Shown in pieces: positions 43,649 to 55,973 of a DNA stretch of 64,000 bases. The position numbers and the translations under genes were made by a program. The stretch is from positions 2,127,163-2,191,162 of the forward strand of contig NZ_CBDAQN010000003.1 of assembly GCF_965199065.1 (NCBI RefSeq), in the 5' to 3' direction. This stretch comes from Acidisoma sp965199065 (GTDB lineage: Bacteria > Pseudomonadota > Alphaproteobacteria > Acetobacterales > Acetobacteraceae). Numbering within the stretch: position 1 is the first letter of the stretch; each line of letters begins with the position of its first letter. A model generated the notes under the pieces. That model saw only the letters and a program-made list of their open reading frames with translations, was not told the DNA's origin and did no database searches.

Positions 43649-44320
43649 TCATGTCGCCGCGAAGGCCTCCCGCAGCACGCGCGCGCCCGCTGTAAGCCCC
43701 TCTGGATCGATGCTGTGCCCCAGTTGCGGCCGCATCAGCAGTTCCACCGGCACGTCCAGGGACCGCAACAGATCGGCGGCGACGCTCGACGCCTCGGCCG
43801 GAACCACCTCATCCTTCGCGCCATGGACGAGCAGAACCCGCGCCCGGTTGGCGATCTCGTCCCGCAACTCGGCAGGTGCCAGTAGCATGCCCGAATAGGC
43901 GAGGATGGCGCGCGGTGGCACAGGGCGGCGAAGCCCCGTGAACAGCGCCATCATCGCCCCCTGGCTGAAGCCCGCCAGCACATACTCGGTCGGGGGAATG
44001 CCGAGCTCCGTCAGCGTCGCATCGATATAATGATCGAGCGCGGCGCAGGCGGCGCGGACCCCGGCCGCCATCGCCTCGGGCCGCCAATCCTTCAGGCTGA
44101 ACCATTGCCGGCCTGCAGTGGGATCGCCGGGAGGGATCATGTCGTAGGACTCGGGTCCGTCCGGCGCCGCGAACACCGCATGCGGCAAGGCGGCCGCCAG
44201 CATCGGCCCCACGGCGATGAGGTCCTGGCCGTTGGCGCCCACGCCGTGGCAGATGATCACGAGCTGTTTTGGCGCTCCGGGCGCTGTCGGGCCAAAACGC
44301 GGTCCGTTCAAAGTCTGCAT
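43649..44320 (-). CDS. Phospholipase/carboxylesterase (alpha/beta hydrolase)
   Basis: 223 residues of the acyl-protein thioesterase/carboxylesterase 2 type. The nucleophile is the Ser of GFSQGAMM (about 121), the acid is Asp of HGAKDEVVP (about 173), and the His is in GHSIDPEG (about 206). No signal peptide, so it is cytoplasmic and likely acts on short-chain or lysophospholipid esters. It is divergent from gluQRS. Confidence 0.88.
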   Translation of the reverse strand: MQTLNGPRFGPTAPGAPKQLVIICHGVGANGQDLIAVGPMLAAALPHAVFAAPDGPESYDMIPPGDPTAGRQWFSLKDWRPEAMAAGVRAACAALDHYIDATLTELGIPPTEYVLAGFSQGAMMALFTGLRRPVPPRAILAYSGMLLAPAELRDEIANRARVLLVHGAKDEVVPAEASSVAADLLRSLDVPVELLMRPQLGHSIDPEGLTAGARVLREAFAAT

Positions 44321-44369
44321 GCGTTGGCCTCGTGCTTCATCAAGGCGCCGATGCTACAGCAGTTCCGCC

Positions 44370-45206
44370 GTGACCCAAGCCCACACCATCGTGACGCGAT
44401 TCGCGCCGAGCCCCACCGGCTATCTCCACCTGGGCCACGCCCGCGCTGCCCTGATCGCCTCCCGCCGCGCCGCCGAGGCTGGCGGGCGCTTCCTCCTGCG
44501 GATCGAGAACATCGACGCTACCCGGTGCCGTCCTGAGTTCGAAGCCGCCATCATGGCGGACATGGCTTGGCTCGGCATTGTCGGGGACGGGCCGGTCCGC
44601 CGCCAAAGCGACCATCTGGCCGATTATGCCGCGGTCCTGGACAAGCTGCGCGCGCGTGATCTGCTCTACCCGTGCTTCTGCACCCGGTCGGAGATCGCCC
44701 GGTCCGGCATCGCCCCCCATGGTCCCGACGGTCCGGTCTATCCCGGCACCTGCTCCCTTTTATCGAGGGACCACGCGCTGTCCCGCATAGCGGCGGGCGA
44801 ACCGCATTGCTGGAGGCTACGCATGGCGCATGCGGCAGAGATCGCCGGGCCGCTGGATTACGAGGAAGAGGGACGGGGGCTGATAGGCTGCGACCCGGAG
44901 GCATTCGGGGATGTGGTGCTAGCCCGCAAGGACTGTCGAGGCAGCTACCACCTCTGCGTGACGCATGACGACTGGGTGCAGGGGGTCACGCTGGTGACGC
45001 GAGGAGAAGAGCTTCGGGCCGCTACCCACATTCATCGTCTGTTGCAGACAATGATGAAGTGGAGCGCGCCCCGCTACGCGCATCATGCGCTGCTGACGGA
45101 CGCCTCCGGCGCCAAGCTCTCGAAGCGGGACGGCGCCCTCAGCCTGCGTCAACTGCGAGCGGAGGGCATGCCCGTCGAGGATGTACTACGCCGTCTTGAT
45201 CTCTGA
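44370..45206 (+). CDS. gluQRS: Glutamyl-Q tRNA(Asp) synthetase
   Basis: A truncated GltX paralogue that attaches Glu to queuosine in tRNA-Asp. 278 residues from a GTG at 44370. HIGH-type motif HLGH (20-23), KMSKS-like KLSKR near the C-terminus, a zinc site with Cys pairs (CFC...YPGTC) and no anticodon-binding domain. The C-terminal 21 bases overlap the convergent VTT gene. The start is set by the family N-terminus HTIVTRFAPSPTGYLHLGH. Confidence 0.92.
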   Translation: MTQAHTIVTRFAPSPTGYLHLGHARAALIASRRAAEAGGRFLLRIENIDATRCRPEFEAAIMADMAWLGIVGDGPVRRQSDHLADYAAVLDKLRARDLLYPCFCTRSEIARSGIAPHGPDGPVYPGTCSLLSRDHALSRIAAGEPHCWRLRMAHAAEIAGPLDYEEEGRGLIGCDPEAFGDVVLARKDCRGSYHLCVTHDDWVQGVTLVTRGEELRAATHIHRLLQTMMKWSAPRYAHHALLTDASGAKLSKRDGALSLRQLRAEGMPVEDVLRRLDL

Positions 45207-45896
45207 AGACTGCCCGGCTGGTTTCCAGCGCCGCATGAGGACGACGCCCAACAGGGCGGAGGCCACGAACAGCACCCCACCGAGCACAATCTGCTCCGTG
45301 TGGGAGACCTGCACGCCACTGCCGAGCAGCGCGAAGACCAATGTCTGCGGCACGTAACCGATGGCCGACGCCACCAGGAAGGCCGGCGCGCTCACCGAGG
45401 ACAGACCGGCGAGCAGGCTTAGCAACACGTTGTTGCCCACCGGCAGCAGACGCAGCGTGAGAGACGCCATAAAAGGCTGCGCGCTCAACTGGGCGTCCAT
45501 TCGGGCCAGCCGGGCGCCGATGCGTCCCTGCACCCAATCCCGTGCAAAGGCTCGCGCCCAGAAGAAGTCCGTCACGCAGCCGAGGATCTGCGCCACCATC
45601 GCCAGGGTGATGCCGAGCTTCAAGCCGAAGGCATAGCCGCCGGCGAAGGCGACCGCCTGCCGCGGCAGACCCGCGGCGCACAGCAACGCCCCGGCAGCGA
45701 CGAAGAAGGCCTCGCCTTCGATGCCGTGACCCATCACGTATTGTGCGAGAAGCCCGCCCTGAACGCCGCCTGCCAGCGTCTTGAGCACGACGCCCGCGAT
45801 AACGAGGCCGAGCAGCAGGCCGAGAGGCTTGACGAACAGGCGCCAAGGCTCCTGAGCCCGGGGCCGGGCAGCGGATTGGGTTGAAACAGCGCTCAC
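45186..45896 (-). CDS. TVP38/TMEM64-type (VTT domain) membrane protein
   Basis: 236 residues with about five or six hydrophobic spans. The VTT pattern GLPRQAVAFAGGYAFGLKLG and a later TLRLLPVGNNVLLSLLAG segment with conserved Arg and Pro/Asn are present. Relatives in the DedA/VTT superfamily are membrane lipid scramblase/flippase candidates. It starts inside the end of the upstream glycosyltransferase gene (ATGA), so the two are coupled. Confidence 0.82.
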   Translation of the reverse strand: MSAVSTQSAARPRAQEPWRLFVKPLGLLLGLVIAGVVLKTLAGGVQGGLLAQYVMGHGIEGEAFFVAAGALLCAAGLPRQAVAFAGGYAFGLKLGITLAMVAQILGCVTDFFWARAFARDWVQGRIGARLARMDAQLSAQPFMASLTLRLLPVGNNVLLSLLAGLSSVSAPAFLVASAIGYVPQTLVFALLGSGVQVSHTEQIVLGGVLFVASALLGVVLMRRWKPAGQSSEIKTA

Positions 45897-46753
45897 GGCT
45901 TGCCTCCTGCAGTCACGACATCGCCTTCAATCACCAGCCCCTCGGAGAGGCGACGCTCGATCGCGGCGACCGGCGGCTCGATGATCTGACCATCGATTTC
46001 CGGCCCGCGCCAGCGGCGCTGAAGCCAATACATGCCCGCGAGGTCAACTATTCCAACCCGCAGTCTCTGCCAGTTGTTGTAGTTCGACTGGCCCTCCATG
46101 CGCGGCCGGTGATTCACCGGCATGGAGATGACGCGGCCGCCCTGGCGGATGAACAGCGCCGGCAGGAACCGGTGCATGTGATCGAAGTGCGGAATGTCCT
46201 GGAAGGCATCGCGCCGGAAGACTTTAAGGCCGCAGCCGGTATCTGGCGTCGCATCCTTCAGGATCGACGCGCGCACCTTGTTCGCGATGCGCGAGCCCCA
46301 ACGCTTGGCGGAGGTGTCGCGACGCTTCTGCCGCCAACCGGCCATGAGGATCGGCTGGGGACCGACGCGCTCCTCAGCCTGGCCACGAGCGAGCATCCCG
46401 GGGATCGAGGCAGGATCGTTCTGGCCGTCGCCGTCGAGTGTCGCGATCCAGGTGCCGCGAGCATGCTTCACGCCGGTGATGACGCCAGCGCTTTGGCCGC
46501 AGCTCGCCTTGTGGCGGATGATGCGCAGAGGCGCGCCTTCGGCGAGCGCCTGACGCAGCCGTTGCGGCGTCTCGTCCGTGCTGCCGTCGTCGACATAGAC
46601 GATTTCAAAGGAGATGTCGGTGAGTGCCGCGCGGATCTCCCCGATGAGTGGGAGAATGTTGGGAGCCTCGTTCCGCACCGGCACGACGACCGAGATCAAC
46701 GGCTGCCCGCCGTGCGGAGACAACAGAGAACCCTGGTTAAGTGCCTGGCTCAT
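45893..46753 (-). CDS. Glycosyltransferase family 2 (dolichyl/undecaprenyl-phosphate sugar transferase-like)
   Basis: 286 residues. GT-A motifs: ISVVVPVRNEAPNI (about 20-33), VDDGSTDETP and the DxD-like LDGDGQNDP; a polyprenyl-phosphate sugar synthase pattern then continues with TGCGLKVFRRDAF. Unlike ArnC/GtrB proteins it has no clear C-terminal membrane pair of its own, but it is followed at an ATGA overlap by a VTT membrane protein. AAGGAG precedes the start. The lipid acceptor and sugar are not determined. Confidence 0.85.
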   Translation of the reverse strand: MSQALNQGSLLSPHGGQPLISVVVPVRNEAPNILPLIGEIRAALTDISFEIVYVDDGSTDETPQRLRQALAEGAPLRIIRHKASCGQSAGVITGVKHARGTWIATLDGDGQNDPASIPGMLARGQAEERVGPQPILMAGWRQKRRDTSAKRWGSRIANKVRASILKDATPDTGCGLKVFRRDAFQDIPHFDHMHRFLPALFIRQGGRVISMPVNHRPRMEGQSNYNNWQRLRVGIVDLAGMYWLQRRWRGPEIDGQIIEPPVAAIERRLSEGLVIEGDVVTAGGKP

Positions 46754-46889
46754 GAAACGGCGGCTCCTTCGCGGCGATCGGGAGATTGGGTGGACAAGCC
46801 AGAACGGCCAGCCACCCTCTCGATCATGCTAGGAAGCACCTTAAAAATGCTCAGAAAATGGCCCTCGCCGCCATGATTGACGCCTTAGT

Positions 46890-49570
<2,681 letters not shown>

Positions 49571-49571
<1 letters not shown>

Positions 49572-51646
49572 CAGGCGGTTCCCGTTGTTTCTAGCCGCGA
49601 GAAGTCGGCGGCGCGATCCGTCAACGACCGTAGCCGCTTCAGCAGTCTCAGGCGATTAATTCTTAAAGCTGCCGTCTCGGAATTAACGGTCACGTCATCG
49701 AAGAAACTGTCGACCGCGGGCCGTATGGCAGCAAGTCTTGTCATGGCGGCGGCATAATCTTCGTCCGCGAGTGCTTTTGTGACGGCAGTATCGGCGTCTG
49801 CGAGAACTGTGTTGAGGGTTTTCTCGGCGGGTTCCTCCAACAGCGCGGCATCGACCTCGCCAGTGTCGGGCGGGCCTTTGCGTTCCTCGATGCGCAGGAT
49901 GTTGGTGGCGCGGCGGTAGGCGGCGAGCAGGTCCGCGCCTTCGGCGGTTCCAAGCAACGCCTCGACGGCATCGGCGCGGTGGAGGAGGCGGGTGAGGTCG
50001 TCGTCGTTGGCGGCGGCGAAGGCGGCTGCGAGCACGTCATGCCGGCGGCCCTCGGTACGGAGCTGGACGCGCAGACGCTCGACGATGAAGGCGAGAACGT
50101 CGTCCCGCACGGCGATCTTGCGGCCTTCGTCCGCGTTCGTGTCGCTGAGGGCGGAGTGAATTTCCGGGCGCAGGGGCAGGCGAAGGCCGTTCTCACGAAT
50201 AATGCGGATGATGCCGAGGGCCGCCCGCCGCAAGGCGTAGGGGTCGCCCGAGCCCGTCGGCTTCTCGTCGATCGCGAAGAACTGCGCGAGCAGGTCGATC
50301 TTGTCGGCAAGGGCGACTGCGATCGAGACCGGGGCGGCCGGTACTGCGTCGCTCGGGCCTTTGGGCGCGTAGTGATCGCGGATGGCCGCCGCGACCTCCG
50401 GATGCTCGCCGTCATGCAGTGCGTAGTAGCCGCCCATGACGCCCTGAATCTCGGGAAACTCGCCGACCATGCCGGTCGTGAGGTCGGCCTTGGCGAGGGT
50501 CGCGGCATGGAAGGCAAGCCGCCAATCGGCGTCCAGCGACTTCGCGACATGATCGGCAAGGCGCGCCAGCCTTCCAACGCGGTCGTGTTGTGTGCCGAGT
50601 TTGGCGTGGAAGGTGACCTTCTTCAGCGCCTCCACGCGGCTCTCCAAGGTCTCGCGCCGGTCGAGATCCCAAAAATGCCGCGCATCCGATAGCCGCGCCC
50701 GCAGCACCCGCTCATTGCCGGCGACAATCGCCGCGCCCTTATCCGCCGCCGCGATGTTGGCCGCGAAGACGAAGGCGGGCGCGGGTTTCCCCGCGGCGTC
50801 CGTGAGCGCGAAGTAGCGCTGGTTGATGCGCATGGAGACCTGCCGGACTTCCGGCGGCAAATCCATGAAACGGTCGTCGATCCGCCCGAGCAGCGCCACC
50901 GGCCATTCGACCAGACCCGCCACCTCGTCGAGCAGCCCGTCGTCCGGCACGACCGAGTAACCTGCGGAGGCCGCTCGCGCGCCAATGCCCTCGGCGATCA
51001 GCGCGCGACGCTCGGACGCATCAGCGATCACGCAGCGATCCCTCAAGGATCCCTCATATTGGGCCGAGGACGTAATGCGGATCTCGCCCGGCGCCATGAA
51101 GCGGTGGCCTTCGGTGAGGTCGCCGCTGACGAGCCCGTGCCCGTCATCGTCGCCGCTCGCCAGGGTGAATGGCACGACCGCGCCGTCGAGCACACAGAGG
51201 ATGCGGCGCAGCGGGCGCACCCAGGTAAAGGCGCTGGTGCCGCCCCAGCGCATCGACTTCGGCCAGGGAAAGCGCCGCAGGAGTGCGGGGATCGCCTCGG
51301 CGATCAGCGCACCGGCCGGGCGGCCGGCGACCGTCTTTTCCAGCAGCCAGTAGCCGGCATCCTCCCGCAGATCGTCCCGCGTCGCGCCGTGCTTGCGCAG
51401 GAACCCCGCGAGCGCCTGTTCGGGCGCGGCGAGTTTAGGTCCGCGCTCGCTGACGGTGGAGGCCGGCACTTCGGCTGCAACCTCGCCCATCCAGGCTATG
51501 CGGCGAGGCCCGTACAGCGTGCGGGCGTTGTCAGGCTTCAGCGGCGCCAGCGCCTCGGCGAGAAGGCGGGCGAGGTTGTCTGCCGCCTGTGCCTGCATGC
51601 GGGCGGGGATTTCCTCGGAGAAGAGTTCTAGCAGAAGGTCGGCCAT
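49571..51646 (-). CDS. glyS: Glycyl-tRNA synthetase beta chain
   Basis: 691 residues starting MADLLLELFSEEIPARMQ, the standard beta-chain N-terminus. It forms an alpha2beta2 enzyme with GlyQ and carries the HD-like and C-terminal tRNA-binding domains. Joined to both neighbours by TGATG one-base overlaps (glyQ stop at 51646-51648; ppdK start at 49571). I discard the longer upstream frame since it runs inside glyQ. Confidence 0.96.
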
Positions 51647-52527
51647 CACGCCTGCTCCCCGGCGAGCCACGCCTCGCAGCAGCCGCGCGCCAGCACCCGC
51701 ACCCGGCCGATATAGGCGGCGCGTTCGGTCACGCTGATGACGCCCCGCGCATCGAGCAGGTTGAACAGATGGCTCGCCTTGATGCACTGGTCATAGGCCG
51801 GCTGGGCCAGCTTCGCATCCAGTAGCCGGCCGCACTCGTGCTCGGCATCGGCGAAGTGCCGCGCCAGCATCCCGGTATCCGCGACCTCGAAGTTATGGGC
51901 GCTGTAGTCGCGCTCGGCGCGGAGGAACACATCGCCGTAGCTCACGCCCTGGCCGTTGAAGTCGAGGTCGTAGACGTTTTCGACCCCTTGCACGTACATC
52001 GCCAGCCGCTCCAGCCCGTAGGTGAGTTCCATGCTCGGCAGGGCGCAGGTGATGCCGCCGACCTGCTGGAAGTAGGTGAACTGCGTCACCTCCATGCCAT
52101 CGCACCAGACTTCCCAGCCGAGGCCCCAGGCGCCGAGCGTCGGGCTCTCCCAATCGTCCTCGACGAAGCGGATGTCGTGCGCGTTCACATCGATCCCGAT
52201 GGCGGCGTAGCTGCCGAGCAGCAGCGCCTGGGCGTCGGCCGGGCTCGGTTTGATGAGCACCTGATACTGGTAATAGTGCTGCAGCCGGTTGGGGTTCTCG
52301 CCGTAGCGGCCGTCGGTCGGGCGGCGGCTCGGCTGCACATAGGCGGTCTTCCACGCCTTGTTACCCAGCGCGCGCAGGGTCGTGGCAGGGTGAAAGGTGC
52401 CGGCGCCCATCTCCACGTCGTAGGGCTGGAGGATGACGCAGCCTTGCGCGGCCCAATACTCATGCAGCCGCAGAATGATCCCCTGAAAGCTCAGGGGCTT
52501 GCGCTGGCTTGTCGAAGTCAGGTTCAT
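51646..52527 (-). CDS. glyQ: Glycyl-tRNA synthetase alpha chain
   Basis: 293-residue class II catalytic subunit. Family motifs: SFQGIILRLHEYWAAQGC, PYDVEMGAGTFHPAT, YVQPSRRPTDGRYGENPNR and WEVWCDGMEVTQFTYFQQ. GGAAG lies just upstream of the ATG. First gene of glyQ-glyS-ppdK. Confidence 0.97.
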   Translation of the reverse strand: MNLTSTSQRKPLSFQGIILRLHEYWAAQGCVILQPYDVEMGAGTFHPATTLRALGNKAWKTAYVQPSRRPTDGRYGENPNRLQHYYQYQVLIKPSPADAQALLLGSYAAIGIDVNAHDIRFVEDDWESPTLGAWGLGWEVWCDGMEVTQFTYFQQVGGITCALPSMELTYGLERLAMYVQGVENVYDLDFNGQGVSYGDVFLRAERDYSAHNFEVADTGMLARHFADAEHECGRLLDAKLAQPAYDQCIKASHLFNLLDARGVISVTERAAYIGRVRVLARGCCEAWLAGEQA

Positions 52528-52636
52528 GCGCTTCCGAGGGCTCGCCAAAGGGGGCCTTCCATTACGGTGCCCGCCGGCTTCGGGCAAGGCGCGGCCGGCT
52601 TAGCAAGGCTGCAAGGCAGAGAGCGGAGACAGCGGT

Positions 52637-53041
52637 ATGAGCGACGCGGCGGCGGTGATCGCGGCCTATTACGCAGCCTTCAACGCGGGAGATAAGGCAG
52701 CCTTCCTCGATCTCCTGACCGAGGATGTGGCGCATGACATCAACCAGGGCGAGCGCCAGACAGGCAAAGCAGCGTTCGGACGTTTCGTCGACCACATGAC
52801 GCGCTGCTACCGGGAGCGGCTGGAGGATATCGTGATCCTGACCGGCCCGGCACCCGACCGGGGCGCGGCGGAGTTCACCGTTGTCGGCGAGTATCTCGCG
52901 ACGGACGAGGGCCTGCCCGAAGCCCGCGGCCAGACCTACGTTCTGCCGGCGGGCGCCTTCTTCACGTTGCGAGACGGCCGCGTGGCGCGCATCAGCAACT
53001 ACTACAACCTGCAGGATTGGCTGGCCCAAGTCGCGGGCTAG
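52637..53041 (+). CDS. SnoaL/NTF2-like protein
   Basis: 134 residues with the cone-shaped SnoaL fold: an N-terminal helix containing YYAAFNAGDKAAFLDLLTEDVAHDINQG in two short blocks and a C-terminal sheet with VLPAGAFFTLRDGRVARISNYYNL. Such proteins may be isomerases, hydrolases or binding subunits. Nothing in this protein or its neighbours fixes which. GGAG-like site just before the ATG. It is divergent from glyQ. Confidence 0.78.
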   Translation: MSDAAAVIAAYYAAFNAGDKAAFLDLLTEDVAHDINQGERQTGKAAFGRFVDHMTRCYRERLEDIVILTGPAPDRGAAEFTVVGEYLATDEGLPEARGQTYVLPAGAFFTLRDGRVARISNYYNLQDWLAQVAG

Positions 53042-53130
53042 CCGCGCGGACTTCCCGATCGCGAAACGGATGCAGGTTTGCCGCGTTCTCTGGGCTGGGC
53101 TGACCTCGCATTCTTGATGCTGCACCTGCG

Positions 53131-53159
53131 TTGACCGTCCGCCATCGCCAGATTACAGA
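53131..53159 (+). promoter_or_regulatory. Probable promoter of sdhCDAB
   Basis: TTGACC (53131-53136), 17 bases, then TACAGA (53154-53159). It gives a leader of about 95 bases before sdhC. The leader is moderately AT-rich and I recognise no attenuator. Confidence 0.5.
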
Positions 53160-53260
53160 AGCTCCAAGAGAGACAAAACCGCCTCCGGAGCCGTAACCGC
53201 GATTCTGTTTCGCTCCCGCGCATCCGGTTAATTAGTCCTGACAATCCACTGGAACCGCTT

Positions 53261-53695
53261 ATGCCAGACGTGCGCGATGCATTGATTATCGGCAAGCGTA
53301 GCGACGGCTCGCTCGTCCGCCGCCCTCTCTCGCCGCATCTGCAGATCTACAAGCCGCAGGTCAGCACCGTCACGTCGATCCTGAACCGCGCCACCGGCAT
53401 CGCGATCTCGGTCGGGCTGATCCTGATGGTGTGGTGGCTCGTCGCCGCCGCCACCGGCCCGAAAGCTTTCGCCTCGGCCCAGGGCTTCATCGGCTCGCCC
53501 ATCGGCCTCATCATGATGTTCGGCTGGACGGTGGCGCTCTGGTATCATTTCTGCGCCGGCATCCGCCATCTCGTCTGGGACGCCGGCTACGGCTACGGGG
53601 TCAAGACCTCGCACCAGACCGCGCTCATCACCGTCGCGGCGACGGTAGTCCTGACCGTGATCAGCTGGATCATCGGCCTGGCCGTCTGGCTCTGA
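53261..53695 (+). CDS. sdhC: Succinate dehydrogenase cytochrome b556 subunit
   Basis: 144 residues with three transmembrane spans. RPLSPHLQIYKPQVSTVTSILNRATG has the quinone-site Ser/Arg region in the family pattern. The heme His lies in HFCAGIRHLVWD. Anchors SdhAB and reduces ubiquinone. Preceded by a weak GGAA site. Confidence 0.95.
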   Translation: MPDVRDALIIGKRSDGSLVRRPLSPHLQIYKPQVSTVTSILNRATGIAISVGLILMVWWLVAAATGPKAFASAQGFIGSPIGLIMMFGWTVALWYHFCAGIRHLVWDAGYGYGVKTSHQTALITVAATVVLTVISWIIGLAVWL

Positions 53696-53706
53696 GGATC
53701 TCCGTC

Positions 53707-54108
53707 ATGGCACAGAACGAAAAGCTCTCCGTCACGATGCGGCAGACGCAACTCGGCCGCGTCAAGGGCCTTGGTGCCGCCAAGACCGGCGTCCACCACT
53801 GGTGGGCCGAGCGCGTCACCTCGGTGGCGCTCATCCCCCTGACGCTATGGTTTGTCTTCTCGGTGCTCTCGCTCGCCGGGCATCCGCAGCCTGCGATCGC
53901 GCACTGGATTTCCCATCCCCTGGTGGCGGTGCTGCTCATCGCTCTGATCCTCGCCTCCTTCCATCACACGATCCTCGGGCTGCAGGTGATCATGGACGAC
54001 TATATCCATGAGGAGATGCCGCGGCTCGCTGCCATCCTGACAATGAAGGCAGTTCTATACCTGCTGGGCCTCGCGGCACTGCTCGCCGTGCTGAAACTCG
54101 CCATCTGA
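53707..54108 (+). CDS. sdhD: Succinate dehydrogenase membrane anchor subunit
   Basis: 133 residues with three spans. The family pattern GAAKTGVHHWWAERVTSVAL and the C-terminal HHTILGLQVIMDDYI are present; a His in the latter segment supplies the second heme ligand. Eleven bases after sdhC. Confidence 0.94.
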   Translation: MAQNEKLSVTMRQTQLGRVKGLGAAKTGVHHWWAERVTSVALIPLTLWFVFSVLSLAGHPQPAIAHWISHPLVAVLLIALILASFHHTILGLQVIMDDYIHEEMPRLAAILTMKAVLYLLGLAALLAVLKLAI

Positions 54109-54121
54109 AAAGGGCGCCACG

Positions 54122-55933
54122 ATGAACGCGATCTCCAAGCCGTCGCTCGGTGCCTACAACGTCGTCGACCACACCTATGACGTGGTCGTGGTGGGCGCCG
54201 GCGGCGCCGGCCTGCGCGCGACGCTCGGCATGGGCGCCGCCGGCCTCAAAACCGCCTGCATCACCAAGGTCTTCCCCACCCGCAGCCACACGGTCGCGGC
54301 CCAGGGAGGCATCGGCGCCGCGCTCGGCAACATGGGCGAGGACGACTGGCGCTGGCATATGTACGACACCGTGAAGGGGTCGGACTGGCTCGGCGACCAG
54401 GACGCCATCGAATACATGTGCCGCAACGCCATCCCGGCAATTTACGAACTCGAGCATTTCGGCGTGCCCTTCAGCCGCACGGAAGATGGCCGCATCTACC
54501 AGCGGCCCTTCGGCGGCCACATGCAGGAATACGGCAAGCGCCCCGCCATGCGAGCCTGCGCCGCCGCCGATCGCACCGGCCACGCCATCCTGCACACGCT
54601 CTACCAGCAGAGCCTCAAGCATGAGGTCGAGTTCTTCGTCGAGTTCATCGCCCTCGACCTTATCATGGACGAGGACGGCACCTGCCGCGGCGTGACCGCC
54701 TGGAGCCTCGAGGACGGCCTCATCCACCGCTTCCGTGCCCAGAGCGTGGTGCTCGCCACCGGCGGCTACGGGCGCGCCTATCAGAGCTGCACCTCCGCCC
54801 ATACCTGCACCGGCGATGGCAACGGCATGGCGATCCGCGCCGGCCTGCCCATGCAGGACATGGAGTTCGTGCAGTTCCATCCGACGGGGATTTTCAGCGC
54901 CGGCTGCCTCATCACCGAAGGCGCGCGCGGCGAGGGCGGCTATCTTACCAATGCCGCTGGCGAACGTTTCATGGAGCGCTATGCGCCGACCGCCAAGGAT
55001 CTGGCGAGCCGCGATGTCGTTTCCCGCTCCATGACCATCGAGATCAACGAAGGGCGCGGCTGCGGTCCGAACAAGGACCACATCATGCTGCACCTCGAGC
55101 ATCTCGGCGCCGAGCTTCTCCATGAGCGGCTACCCGGCATCTCCGAGACCGCCCGCGTCTTCTCGGGCGTCGATGTGACCAAGGAGCCGATCCCGGTGCT
55201 GCCGACCGTGCACTACAACATGGGCGGCATCCCGACGAACTACCACGGCGAGGTGCTCTCGCCGACCGCGGCGGACCCCGATCGCGTCGTGCGTGGGCTG
55301 ATGGCCGTCGGCGAATGCGCCAGCGTGTCCGTGCATGGCGCCAACCGCCTTGGGACGAATTCGCTGCTCGACCTCGTGGTCTTCGGTCGCGCCGCCGCCC
55401 AGCGCGCCGCCGAGATCATTCAGCCCGGAGCCTCCCAGGCGCCGCTGCCGCCGAAGGCCGGCGAGGCCTCGCTCGACCGCTTCGATGCGACGCGTCACGC
55501 CAAGGGCGACACGCGCGTCTCCGAGCTGCGGGTCGATCTGCAGCGGGCCATGCAGTCGCACGCCGCCGTGTTCCGCAGCTCGGCGAGCCTCAAGGAGGGC
55601 GTCGCCAAGGTGCGGCGCGCCTGGGACGGAATGTCGGATATGGGCGTCGCCGACCGCAGCCTGATCTGGAACTCGGATCTCGTCGAGGCTCTGGAGCTGC
55701 AGAACCTGATGGGTAACGCCATGACGACGATGGTCGGCGCCGAGGCGCGGCTGGAAAGCCGTGGCGCCCACGCGCATGACGACTACCCGAACCGGGACGA
55801 CGCCGAGTGGATGAAGCACACGCTCGCGTGGTGCGACGCCAACGGCAACGTCAAGCTCGGCTACCGCCCGGTGAAGATGCAGACCCTGACCAACGAGGTC
55901 TCGGTCTTTCCGCCCCAGAAGCGCGTTTACTGA
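54122..55933 (+). CDS. sdhA: Succinate dehydrogenase flavoprotein subunit
   Basis: 603 residues. FAD-binding VVGAGGAGLRA (23-33) and the covalent flavin His56 in RSHTVAAQGG. Substrate-site motifs include HPTGIFSAGCLITEG and the catalytic Arg in the ANRLGTNSLLDLVVFG region. Complete to the C-terminal FPPQKRVY. Oxidises succinate to fumarate. Confidence 0.97.
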   Translation: MNAISKPSLGAYNVVDHTYDVVVVGAGGAGLRATLGMGAAGLKTACITKVFPTRSHTVAAQGGIGAALGNMGEDDWRWHMYDTVKGSDWLGDQDAIEYMCRNAIPAIYELEHFGVPFSRTEDGRIYQRPFGGHMQEYGKRPAMRACAAADRTGHAILHTLYQQSLKHEVEFFVEFIALDLIMDEDGTCRGVTAWSLEDGLIHRFRAQSVVLATGGYGRAYQSCTSAHTCTGDGNGMAIRAGLPMQDMEFVQFHPTGIFSAGCLITEGARGEGGYLTNAAGERFMERYAPTAKDLASRDVVSRSMTIEINEGRGCGPNKDHIMLHLEHLGAELLHERLPGISETARVFSGVDVTKEPIPVLPTVHYNMGGIPTNYHGEVLSPTAADPDRVVRGLMAVGECASVSVHGANRLGTNSLLDLVVFGRAAAQRAAEIIQPGASQAPLPPKAGEASLDRFDATRHAKGDTRVSELRVDLQRAMQSHAAVFRSSASLKEGVAKVRRAWDGMSDMGVADRSLIWNSDLVEALELQNLMGNAMTTMVGAEARLESRGAHAHDDYPNRDDAEWMKHTLAWCDANGNVKLGYRPVKMQTLTNEVSVFPPQKRVY

Positions 55934-55973
55934 GCGCGTTCACTAAGACGCCTCCCGAATATCGGAGCCTGAT

